This document shows, piece after piece, positions 49,491-56,927 of a stretch of DNA of 64,000 bases. Within the stretch, counting starts at the first letter, position 1, and each line of letters begins with the position of its first letter. A model generated the notes under the pieces. The model saw only the letters and a program-made list of their open reading frames with translations, was not told where the DNA came from and made no database searches. This stretch comes from Actinokineospora iranica (lineage in GTDB: Bacteria > Actinomycetota > Actinomycetes > Mycobacteriales > Pseudonocardiaceae). The DNA is taken from NCBI RefSeq assembly GCF_900101685.1, contig NZ_FMZZ01000001.1, positions 124,001 to 188,000 on the forward strand, given 5' to 3'. The translations under genes and the position numbers were made by a program.

Positions 49491-50105
49491 GTGGGCATGA
49501 CGATCGCTTTCCAGGGCTCCCTGCTCGACGACGGCGACGGTGTCGGCCCGCTCACCAAGATCGAGCGAAAGTCCCTCGACCGGGGCGCGTGGGTGGATTC
49601 GCTGCCGGGCTGGCTGCACGGCGCGGACGACCTGTTCACCCGACTTGCCGAGCGGGTGCCGTGGCAGGCCGAGCGCAGGCGGATGTACGACTCGGTGGTC
49701 GAAGTCCCCCGCCTGCTCAGCTTCTACGGCGAGGGCGCGCCCCTGCCGGACCCGCTGCTGGCCACCGCCCGCACGGCGCTCGAAGCCCACTACCAAGAGC
49801 GCTTACCGACCGCTGGCCTGTGCTTTTACCGCGACGGCCGGGACAGCGTGGCCTGGCACGGCGACAACACCGGCCGGGGCGCGCGGGAGGACACGCTGGT
49901 CGCGATCGTCTCGGTCGGCGCTCCCCGCCCACTGCTGCTGCGCCCCCGGGGCGGCGGGGAGACGCTGCGGTTCCCGGTCGGCCACGGCGACCTGCTGGTG
50001 ATGGGCGGGTCCTGCCAGCGCACCTGGGAGCACGCCATCCCGAAGACGACCCGGCCGGTCGGCCCGAGGATCAGCATTCAGTTCCGGCCGCGCGGCGTTC
50101 GCTGA
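49491..50105 (+). CDS. AlkB-like 2-oxoglutarate/Fe(II) dioxygenase (DNA repair)
   Basis: A 204-residue member of the AlkB family, which oxidatively removes N1-methyladenine and N3-methylcytosine lesions. Iron ligands HGD in AWHGDNTG and His in WEHAIPK, oxoglutarate Arg in GPRISIQFR, and the SVGAPRPLLLR strand are intact. GTG 49491 has gagg 7 bp upstream; ATG 49497 is an alternative that removes two residues. The SOS box overlaps the leader. Confidence 0.9.
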   Translation: MGMTIAFQGSLLDDGDGVGPLTKIERKSLDRGAWVDSLPGWLHGADDLFTRLAERVPWQAERRRMYDSVVEVPRLLSFYGEGAPLPDPLLATARTALEAHYQERLPTAGLCFYRDGRDSVAWHGDNTGRGAREDTLVAIVSVGAPRPLLLRPRGGGETLRFPVGHGDLLVMGGSCQRTWEHAIPKTTRPVGPRISIQFRPRGVR

Positions 50106-50300
50106 TTTCACTCAGCGATCCCGCGCGTACGCGTCGTAAAGAATGTCGATCACTCGCGTCGAAAAAATCCACTCATCTCGGTGAATATCATCTCTAATCG
50201 GGCGTTCTCACCTATTATCCGCTCCGCACCGAACCTCCCCTTCCCGCAATCGCCTCACCCCTTCCGGTGACGCGCCCTCGACAAGTCGATCATCGGACGC

Positions 50301-50310
50301 TATCTTGATA
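50301..50310. promoter_or_regulatory. tatcttgata box upstream of the winged-helix gene
   Basis: tatcttgata, 37 bp before ATG 50347. The same 10-mer lies at 884-893, in the gap upstream of the mycothiol-type enzyme. It may be a promoter box or an operator half. Confidence 0.3.
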
Positions 50311-50346
50311 CCTGATTTCGCCTAGCGCTAAGTCAGGAGCGATCAC

Positions 50347-50634
50347 ATGGACGCGGGTGACGTGGGACGGCTGCTGTTCGGCAGGCCCAGCAGGCTGCGG
50401 CTCGCGCTGTGGATCCACCAGCACGCCGGGCCGCGGTTCTTCCAGTCCGAGCCGCCCAAGACGGTGATCGCCCAGAGCGCCTGCGGGGTGGAGCTGACCA
50501 GGCTGGTCGACCTGGGCATGCTCACCGAGCACCGGGAGCCCGCCAACCGGCGGGTCTACTACGAGCGCACCCGCAGTCCACTGTGGGCCATCATCACCGC
50601 GGCCTCCAAAGTGGTGGACCCGGTCGACAAGTGA
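50347..50634 (+). CDS. Small winged-helix transcriptional regulator
   Basis: A 95-residue protein with the helix-turn-helix of the ArsR/MarR-like fold: RLRLALWIHQHAGPRFFQSE, recognition helix VIAQSACGVELTRLVDLGML, then wing HREPANRRVYYERTRSPLW. ATG with caggagc ahead. It is followed by a convergent DUF5666-like gene. The AT-richer gap 50106-50346 has no gene. Confidence 0.8.
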   Translation: MDAGDVGRLLFGRPSRLRLALWIHQHAGPRFFQSEPPKTVIAQSACGVELTRLVDLGMLTEHREPANRRVYYERTRSPLWAIITAASKVVDPVDK

Positions 50635-50639
50635 CCGCG

Positions 50640-51185
50640 TCAGCCGGTCGGCTGGGCGCCGCCGGGACCGCCCTGCCGCACCATCGGGCCGCCCCGGCGC
50701 GCCGCCGTGGCGTCGGTGATCGAGTCGGCCGTGGCGGTGTCGCCCTCGGGCGTCGCGGTGATCATGACTTTGTCGCCGGTCTTGACCGAGGACCGGACGG
50801 TGTCGGCGTCGATCGTGTAGGTCTTGGTGTAGCCGTCTTCGCTCTTGGCCGTCACGGACGTGTCGCTCAGCGCCGTCACCTCGCCGGTCTGGATGACCTG
50901 GGTGGTGTAGCCGCCCTTGCCGTCGGCGACGACGAGTTCGCCGTGCAGGGCGTTCATCGCGCCGGGGCCGACCATCATCATGCCGCCGCCGGGCCTGCCC
51001 CGGGTGTCGGCGACCGCGCCGCTCGCGGCGTAGACGGCGAAGCCGCCGCCGACGGCGATGCCCACCGCGACCGCGGCCGCCACCGCGGTCTTCTTCACCG
51101 ACCACCTCGGCTGCGTCCGCTCCGGCACCGGCCCACCCCAGGCGGGCTGCTGCTGGTCGGCGGGCCGCGCGGGCTGCTCGGTCAT
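50640..51185 (-). CDS. DUF5666-like membrane-anchored protein
   Basis: A 181-residue protein from ATG 51185. The Pro/Gln N-terminus leads to a membrane helix (about 31-55; VAAAVAVGIAVGGGFAVYAA), then a Gly/Met-rich segment and two OB-like repeats (LHGELVVADGKGGYTTQVIQ; TGDKVMITATPEGDTATADS), as in DUF5666 proteins. It probably faces outward. Upstream lies a two-copy version of the direct repeat found at the other promoters (51247-51262), so it likely belongs to the adjacent regulator's regulon. Confidence 0.7.
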   Translation of the reverse strand: MTEQPARPADQQQPAWGGPVPERTQPRWSVKKTAVAAAVAVGIAVGGGFAVYAASGAVADTRGRPGGGMMMVGPGAMNALHGELVVADGKGGYTTQVIQTGEVTALSDTSVTAKSEDGYTKTYTIDADTVRSSVKTGDKVMITATPEGDTATADSITDATAARRGGPMVRQGGPGGAQPTG

Positions 51186-51246
51186 GGTTCCTCCGTACGT
51201 CCACCGGGGCCTCGTGCCGCCGGTAGCGCAACCGTCGCGGCCCAGC

Positions 51247-51262
51247 CTGTGCGCTTCCTGTG
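51247..51262 (-). promoter_or_regulatory. 11-bp-spaced CACAG direct repeat, DUF5666 side
   Basis: On the minus strand CACAG occurs twice, exactly 11 bp apart (ctgtg at 51247-51251 and 51258-51262), 62-77 bp before ATG 51185. Confidence 0.55.
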
Positions 51263-51301
51263 CGCCCGGTTGGCGTCGGCTATGACCTGTCCCGCCCGCT
51301 C

Positions 51302-51337
51302 CCCCGATGGCCCTGATGTCCCCGATGGCCCTGATGT
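51302..51337 (+). repeat. 18-bp tandem duplication
   Basis: ccccgatggccctgatgt occurs twice head to tail (51302-51319 and 51320-51337), ending at the first base before the CACAG repeats. Confidence 0.8.
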
Positions 51338-51364
51338 CACAGCCCGCGCACAGGTTCGGCACAG
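51338..51364 (+). promoter_or_regulatory. Triple CACAG repeat upstream of the response regulator
   Basis: CACAG at 51338, 51349 and 51360, each 11 bp apart; the last ends 33 nt before ATG 51398. OmpR-type regulators bind such direct repeats. Confidence 0.65.
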
Positions 51365-51397
51365 GCAAGGCCCACGCCCGCGCCGCACGATGAGACC

Positions 51398-52126
51398 ATG
51401 CCGGTGAACACCCGCCCAGAGCTGCGCAGGCCCGATGGCCAGCCCGTCCGCGTCCTCGTCGTCGACGACGAGCCGACTCTCGCCGAGTTGGTCACCCTCG
51501 CGCTGCGCTACGAGGGGTGGGACGTGCGCAGCGCCCTCGACGGCGCCACCGCCGTCCGCACCGCCCGCGAGTTCAAGCCCGACGCGGTAGTCCTCGACGT
51601 CATGCTGCCCGACTTCGACGGCCTGGAGGTCCTGCGCCGGATGCGCGCAGAGGCGGACTCGCTGCCGGTGCTGTTCCTGACGGCCAAGGACGCCGTCGAG
51701 GACCGCATCGCCGGGCTCACCGCGGGCGGCGACGACTACGTGACCAAGCCGTTCAGCGTCGAAGAGGTCGTGCTGCGCCTGCGCGCGCTGATGCGCCGCA
51801 CCGGCGTCACCGAGGCGAACGCGGGCGCGGCGCTGGTAGTCGGCGACCTCACCCTGGACGAGGACACCCGCGAGGTGTTCCGCGGCGGCACGGAGATCAC
51901 GCTGACCGCGACCGAGTTCGAGCTGCTGCGGTTCCTGATGCGCAACCCGCGCCGGGTGCTGAGCAAGACCCAGATCCTCGACCGGGTCTGGAACTACGAC
52001 TTCGGCGGACAGGCCAATATCGTCGAGCTCTACATCTCCTACCTCCGCAAGAAGATCGACGCCGGACGGGAGCCGATGATCCACACGATGCGGGGCGCCG
52101 GATATGTCCTCAAGCCCGCCGGATAG
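51398..52126 (+). CDS. OmpR-family response regulator of the envelope glycosylation locus
   Basis: A 242-residue regulator: receiver (VVDDEPTL at about 21-28, phospho-Asp in VVLDVMLPDFDG, LTAKDAVED, TKPFSVEE) and winged-helix output with LTATEFELLRFLM, VWNYDFGGQANIVELYISYL and MRGAGYVLKPAG. The output domain is of the PhoP/MprA/TcrA type. It overlaps the kinase gene by 23 bp. The CACAG repeats in its own upstream region suggest autoregulation. Confidence 0.95.
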   Translation: MPVNTRPELRRPDGQPVRVLVVDDEPTLAELVTLALRYEGWDVRSALDGATAVRTAREFKPDAVVLDVMLPDFDGLEVLRRMRAEADSLPVLFLTAKDAVEDRIAGLTAGGDDYVTKPFSVEEVVLRLRALMRRTGVTEANAGAALVVGDLTLDEDTREVFRGGTEITLTATEFELLRFLMRNPRRVLSKTQILDRVWNYDFGGQANIVELYISYLRKKIDAGREPMIHTMRGAGYVLKPAG

Positions 52127-53585
52127 ATCCGCCGCGCGCGGGACACGGCCAAGCCGGACGCTCTCGCTGCGCACCAGGCTCATCGCCGAGCAGCTGGTGC
52201 TGCTGGCGCTGGTCTGCCTGATCATCGGCGTGGTGACGCTGGTGGGTCTGCGCGCGTTCCTGATCCGCCAGCTCGACGGGCAGCTCACCGACGCCAGCAC
52301 CCGCGCGGCCGAGTACGTCATCCGCGGCCCGATGCCGGGCCCACCGGGCAGGCCGCCGATCGACGCCCCCGGCCAGGGCCCCGGCACCCTCAACGCCTCG
52401 ATCTACCGCGGCGTGGTGCTCAGCGCGATGCGTCAGCCGCCCACCGGCCGCAGCCTGGCCATCCCCGCCGACCTGCACAAGGTCCTCGCCGCGCTTCCGG
52501 TGGACAGCAGGGCGCACGACCGCGACCTCGGCGAACTCGGCCAGTACCGGTTGATGGCGGTGCCGACCGCGCAAGGCGGGGTGGTCATCACCGGGCTCCC
52601 GACCGAGGCGCTGAACCAGACACTGTGGACCACCGGGCTCGTGCTGGGCGGGGTTTCCCTGCTCGGCCTGACCGTGGCGGGCGCGGCGGGCGCGGTGATC
52701 GTGCGCCGGACCCTGCGGCCGCTGGACCAGATGGCCGAGACCGCGCGCCGCGTCGCGGAACTGCCGCTGGACCAGGGCGAGGTGGCGCTGTCGGTCCGGG
52801 TGCCCAAGGCGGACACGGACCCCGGCACCGAGGTCGGGCAGGTCGGCTCGGCGCTGAACCGGATGCTCGGGCACATCGGCAACGCGTTGAGCGCGCGACA
52901 CGCCAGCGAGACCCGGGTGCGGCAGTTCGTCGCCGACGCCAGCCACGAACTGCGGACGCCGCTGGCCGCGATTCGCGGATACGCCGAGCTGGCGCGGCGG
53001 CGGGGGGACGAGGTGCCACCGGATATCGCGCACGCGGTTTCCCGGGTGGAGTCCGAGGCTCAGCGGATGACGGCGTTGGTCGAGGATCTGCTGCTGCTCG
53101 CTCGGCTGGATTCCGGGCGGCCGCTGCTTTATGAGACGGTCGATCTTTCTCGGCTCGTTCTGGACACGGCGGGCGATGCCCAGGTCGCTGGTCCCGGTCA
53201 TCGGTGGCAGCTTGATCTGCCCGCTGAGCCGGTTCTCGCGGTCGGGGACCAGGCTCGGTTGCATCAGGTGTTGGGAAATCTGCTGGCCAATGCTTCGACG
53301 CATACTCCGGCGGGCACGACGGTTACGGTGCGGCTTGCTCGTTCTGGGGATGAGGTCGTGCTGACTGTCGCTGATGACGGGCCGGGGATTCCTGAGGATC
53401 TGTTGCCTGAGGTGTTTGAGCGATTCGCTCGGGGGGATGGGTCTCGGTCGCGGGCTCAGGGGGGTACCGGGCTTGGGTTGGCGATCGTGTTGGCTGTGGT
53501 GCAGGCGCATCATGGGGTGGTTGACGTGGACAGTTCGCCTGGGTCGACGGCGTTTACTGTGCGGCTTCCGGCTGCTGAGGGCTGA
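52104..53585 (+). CDS. Sensor histidine kinase of the envelope glycosylation locus
   Basis: A 493-residue kinase: membrane helix (about 28-55), extracytoplasmic loop (about 60-170; Pro-rich), second helix (about 178-203), HAMP (205-275), H-box DASHELRTPLAAIRGY, N-box NLLANASTHTP, DDGPGIPEDLLP and GTGLGLAIV. The start lies within the 3' end of the regulator gene. Codon use changes to G/T-ended within the kinase near 53.05 kb and stays so in the next gene. Confidence 0.95.
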   Translation: MSSSPPDRSAARGTRPSRTLSLRTRLIAEQLVLLALVCLIIGVVTLVGLRAFLIRQLDGQLTDASTRAAEYVIRGPMPGPPGRPPIDAPGQGPGTLNASIYRGVVLSAMRQPPTGRSLAIPADLHKVLAALPVDSRAHDRDLGELGQYRLMAVPTAQGGVVITGLPTEALNQTLWTTGLVLGGVSLLGLTVAGAAGAVIVRRTLRPLDQMAETARRVAELPLDQGEVALSVRVPKADTDPGTEVGQVGSALNRMLGHIGNALSARHASETRVRQFVADASHELRTPLAAIRGYAELARRRGDEVPPDIAHAVSRVESEAQRMTALVEDLLLLARLDSGRPLLYETVDLSRLVLDTAGDAQVAGPGHRWQLDLPAEPVLAVGDQARLHQVLGNLLANASTHTPAGTTVTVRLARSGDEVVLTVADDGPGIPEDLLPEVFERFARGDGSRSRAQGGTGLGLAIVLAVVQAHHGVVDVDSSPGSTAFTVRLPAAEG

Positions 53586-53691
53586 ATTCGCGGGATTTGT
53601 TCGGGCGGGTCGGCTCGATGGGGTCGGGCTTCGTTGGCAGGAGAGCAGGTTCGGGGTGGGCGGTTGCTTGTCGGTTTGTAGGTGAGGGGCG

Positions 53692-53718
53692 CACAGCGAG
53701 CGCACAGGTGGGGCACAC
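53692..53718 (+). promoter_or_regulatory. Triple CACAG-type repeat upstream of the first GT39 gene
   Basis: CACAG at 53692 and 53703 and CACAC at 53714, 11 bp apart; the last ends 33 nt before ATG 53752. Confidence 0.65.
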
Positions 53719-53751
53719 GGGGCGCAAAGCTGGGGCCTGGAGTGTTGCCGC

Positions 53752-55602
53752 ATGACAGTCGTTGTGGAGCGTGTGGCGCCTTCCTTGTCCGTTGTCGGGG
53801 TGGGGCGGGGGCGAAGAGAGCGGGTTGCGGTTGGGGCCTTGGCGGTGGGGGCCGCTGTGCTTTATCTGTGGGGGCTTGGGGAATCCGGGTGGGCTAATGC
53901 CTATTATTCCGCCGCTGCTCAGGCTGGGGCGGAGAGTTGGTCGGCGTTGTTTTTTGCCGCCACGGATTCCGCAGGTGGGATTACCGTTGACAAGACGCCT
54001 GCGTCGGTGTGGTTGATGGGGTTGTCGGTGCGGGTGTTCGGGCTGCACCCGGTGAGTGTGTTGCTGCCGCAGGCGCTTGCCGGGGTGGGGGCGGTGTGGC
54101 TGCTTTGCGCGGCGGTGCGGCGGTGGTTTGGCGCGGGAGCCGGGTTGTTGGCGGGGGCCGCGTTGGCGGTGACGCCGGTGGCGGCGTTGATGTTTCGGTT
54201 CAACAATCCGGACGCGTTGTTGGTCTTGTTGCTTGTCGCGGGGGGCTATTGCGTTGTGCGGGCAGTGGAGAAACCCGGTTTTGGGTGGTTGATGCTCGCG
54301 GGGGTGGCGGTGGGGTTCGGGTTTCTCACCAAGATGATGCAGGCGTTTTTGGTTTTGCCCGCGTTCGGGTTGGTTTATTTGGTTGCGGCGCCGGTGGGGG
54401 TGGGTAGGCGGATCGCGCATTTGGGGGGTGCGTTGGGCGCGTTGGTGGTCGCGGGGGGCTGGTGGGTCGCGGTTGTGGAGTTGGTTCCGGCGGGGAGCAG
54501 GCCCTACATCGGTGGGTCGCAGACCGACAGCGTGCTGGAACTGGCCTTGGGCTACAACGGGTTGGGGCGGTTGACCGGGGACGAGGTCGGCAGTGTCGGT
54601 GGGGGTGCGGGGTGGGGGCAGCCGGGGTGGACCCGGCTGTTCGACGACGAGATGGGAAGTGAGATCGCCTGGCTGTTGCCCGCCGCGCTGCTCGCGCTGG
54701 CGGGTGGGCTGTGGCTGACCCGGCGGGCGCCGCGGACCGACCTGACCCGGGCGGGGCTGCTGCTGTGGGGTGGGTGGCTGGTGGTGACCGGGGTGGTGTT
54801 CAGCCAGATGGACGGGATCATCCACTCCTATTACGCGGTCGCGTTGGCGCCCGCTGTCGCTGCCCTGGTTGGGATCGGGGCGGTTGTGGCGTGGCGGCGG
54901 CGGACCGAGCCCGCCGTCGTGGGGGTGTTGGCCGCGGGGATCGCGGTGACGGCGGTGGAGGCTTCGCTGCTGCTGGCGCGGGAGGGTGAGTGGCTGCCGT
55001 GGCTGCGGCCGCTGGTGCTGTTCGGTGGGCTGGTGGTGGCCGCGCTGGCGGTGTTGCTGCCCGTGCTGCCCGCCGCGTTCGGGCGGGGAGTGGGGGTGTG
55101 CGCGCTCGTTGTCACGTTGATGGCGCCCGCGGCGTATTCGGTGGCCACGGCCGCCGTGCCGCATTCGGGGGCGTTGCCCTCGGTTGGGCCTGCTGACGCG
55201 ACCGCCATGCGGCCGGGAGGCGGCAGAGGGGGTGGCGGCGGGTTCGGTGGACTGCTGGGCGCGCCGACTCCGACCGCCGAGGTGGCTGGGGTGCTCGCGG
55301 CGGGCGCGGAGGAATACCGGTGGGCCGCGGCCGTGGTCGGGTCCAACAACGCGGCCGGATACCAGCTTGGCGCCCGGGTTCCGGTGCTCGCCGTCGGCGG
55401 GTTCAACGGGACCGATCCGGCGCCCACCCTCGACGAGTTCCAGCGGCTGGTCGCCGAGCGGCGGGTCCACTGGTTCATCGCGGGCACGCTCCTGCCCGCC
55501 GACAGCGGCAGCGACGCGTCCTGGGAGATCAGCGCCTGGGTCGAGGCGAACTACGACAGCACCACGGTCGACGGGGTCACCCTGTACGACCTGAGCCGGT
55601 GA
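53752..55602 (+). CDS. GT39-family membrane glycosyltransferase (YkcB-like), copy 1
   Basis: A 616-residue protein with about 10-12 hydrophobic segments. It belongs to the ArnT/PMT (GT-C) superfamily near Bacillus YkcB: WANAYYSAAAQAG near residue 48, the ITVDKTPASVW loop, LMFRFNNPDALLVLLL, and a C-terminal extracytoplasmic domain (about 480-616) with Gly-rich linker GGGRGGGGGFGGLLG. Such enzymes move a sugar from a polyprenyl-phosphate carrier to an envelope acceptor. Copy 2 at 56.9 kb is its paralogue. Strong G/T codon bias in the first two thirds. Confidence 0.9.
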   Translation: MTVVVERVAPSLSVVGVGRGRRERVAVGALAVGAAVLYLWGLGESGWANAYYSAAAQAGAESWSALFFAATDSAGGITVDKTPASVWLMGLSVRVFGLHPVSVLLPQALAGVGAVWLLCAAVRRWFGAGAGLLAGAALAVTPVAALMFRFNNPDALLVLLLVAGGYCVVRAVEKPGFGWLMLAGVAVGFGFLTKMMQAFLVLPAFGLVYLVAAPVGVGRRIAHLGGALGALVVAGGWWVAVVELVPAGSRPYIGGSQTDSVLELALGYNGLGRLTGDEVGSVGGGAGWGQPGWTRLFDDEMGSEIAWLLPAALLALAGGLWLTRRAPRTDLTRAGLLLWGGWLVVTGVVFSQMDGIIHSYYAVALAPAVAALVGIGAVVAWRRRTEPAVVGVLAAGIAVTAVEASLLLAREGEWLPWLRPLVLFGGLVVAALAVLLPVLPAAFGRGVGVCALVVTLMAPAAYSVATAAVPHSGALPSVGPADATAMRPGGGRGGGGGFGGLLGAPTPTAEVAGVLAAGAEEYRWAAAVVGSNNAAGYQLGARVPVLAVGGFNGTDPAPTLDEFQRLVAERRVHWFIAGTLLPADSGSDASWEISAWVEANYDSTTVDGVTLYDLSR

Positions 55603-55606
55603 AGCC

Positions 55607-55633
55607 CACAGCGGGCGCACAGGCTGGACACAC
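55607..55633 (+). promoter_or_regulatory. Triple CACAG-type repeat upstream of the GT2-GtrA gene
   Basis: CACAG at 55607 and 55618 and CACAC at 55629, 11 bp apart; the last ends 34 nt before ATG 55668. Confidence 0.65.
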
Positions 55634-55667
55634 GGACCGCCCAGCGCCGGGCCCGATCGTCGGGACC

Positions 55668-56927
55668 ATGACCGCGACCGAGATTTCCCTGCCGTTGGCT
55701 GTCCGCGCTCCGGTTAGCACTACCGGACCCGCTCCTGTGCTCGACGTGGTCGTGCCGGTGTACAACGAGGAGCGCGACCTCGAACCGAGTGTGCGCCGCC
55801 TGCACGCCCACCTCGACGCCCACTTCCCTTACCGGTTCCGGATAACCGTCGCCGATAACGCGAGCGTCGACGGCACGTGGGCCGTCGCGCAGGGGCTGGC
55901 CGGGGAGCTGCCCGAGGTGCGGGCCGTGCGGCTGGAGCAGAAGGGGCGGGGCCGGGCGCTGCACACGACCTGGCTCGCCTCCGACGCCGAGGTGCTGGCC
56001 TACATGGATGTCGACCTGTCGACCGACCTGGCCGCGCTCTCGCCGCTGGTGGCCGCGCTGATCTCCGGGCACTCGGACGTCGCCATCGGCAGCAGGCTCG
56101 CCCGGGGCGCCCGGGTGGTGCGCGGGCCGAAGCGGGAGATGATCTCGCGGGCCTACAACCTGCTGCTGCGCGGCGCCCTCGCGGCGCGGTTCTCCGACGC
56201 GCAGTGCGGGTTCAAGGCGATCCGCGCGGACGTGGCGCGGGCGCTGCTGCCGCACATCGCCGACACCGGCTGGTTCTTCGACACCGAACTGCTGGTGCTG
56301 GCCCAGCGCGCGGGGCTGCGCATCCACGAGGTGCCGGTGGACTGGGTGGACGACCCGGACAGCCGCGTCGATATCGTCGCCACCGCGCTGGCCGACCTGC
56401 GTGGCATCGCCCGCCTCGGCCGCGGGCTGGTGACCGGGCGGGTGCCGATCGCCCAGTTGCGCGGGCAGCTTGCCCGGGGCGCGATCGGCGCGGACCCGCC
56501 GGGGGTCCCGCGCGGACTGTCCCGCCAGGTCGTGCGGTTCGCCGCCGTCGGCGTGGTGAGCACGCTCGCGTACCTGGTGCTGTATGTGCTGCTGCGCGGC
56601 CAGGTCGGCCCGCAGGCGGCGAACCTGGTGGCGCTGCTGGTGACCGCGGTCGGCAACACCGCGGCCAACCGGCGGCTCACCTTCGGCGTGCGCGGCGCCG
56701 CGGGCGCGGCCAAGCACCAGTTCCAAGGGCTGCTGGTGTTCTTCCTCGGCCTCGGGCTGACCAGCGGCGCGCTCGCGCTCCTGCACGGGCTCACCGTGCC
56801 GGGCCGGGCGACCGAGGTGGTCGTCCTGGTCGCGGCGAACCTGCTGGCCACCGTCCTGCGCTTCCTCCTGCTGCGCGGCTGGGTGTTCCGCCGCGCGACC
56901 GAACCGACCCTGGAGTCGTCCCGATGA
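55668..56927 (+). CDS. GT2 polyprenyl-phosphate glycosyltransferase fused to GtrA flippase-like domain
   Basis: A 419-residue fusion. GT2 domain (about 20-240): VVVPVYNEERDLEP, MDVDLSTDL as the DxD site, and GFKAIRADVARALLPH, as in dolichyl/polyprenyl-phosphate mannose or glucose synthases. Residues about 285-405 are a four-helix GtrA domain (RQVVRFAAVGVVSTLAYLVL), proposed to flip lipid-linked sugars. The product would supply the lipid-linked donor used by the GT39 enzymes on either side. It overlaps the next gene by four bases (ATGA). Confidence 0.92.
   Translation: MTATEISLPLAVRAPVSTTGPAPVLDVVVPVYNEERDLEPSVRRLHAHLDAHFPYRFRITVADNASVDGTWAVAQGLAGELPEVRAVRLEQKGRGRALHTTWLASDAEVLAYMDVDLSTDLAALSPLVAALISGHSDVAIGSRLARGARVVRGPKREMISRAYNLLLRGALAARFSDAQCGFKAIRADVARALLPHIADTGWFFDTELLVLAQRAGLRIHEVPVDWVDDPDSRVDIVATALADLRGIARLGRGLVTGRVPIAQLRGQLARGAIGADPPGVPRGLSRQVVRFAAVGVVSTLAYLVLYVLLRGQVGPQAANLVALLVTAVGNTAANRRLTFGVRGAAGAAKHQFQGLLVFFLGLGLTSGALALLHGLTVPGRATEVVVLVAANLLATVLRFLLLRGWVFRRATEPTLESSR

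Noticed and set aside
53554-55620. A 688-codon minus-strand open frame opposite the first GT39 gene
   Set aside because: It is the antisense shadow of a conserved membrane glycosyltransferase; the translation is low-complexity (His, Pro, Arg, Gln runs) with no domain.
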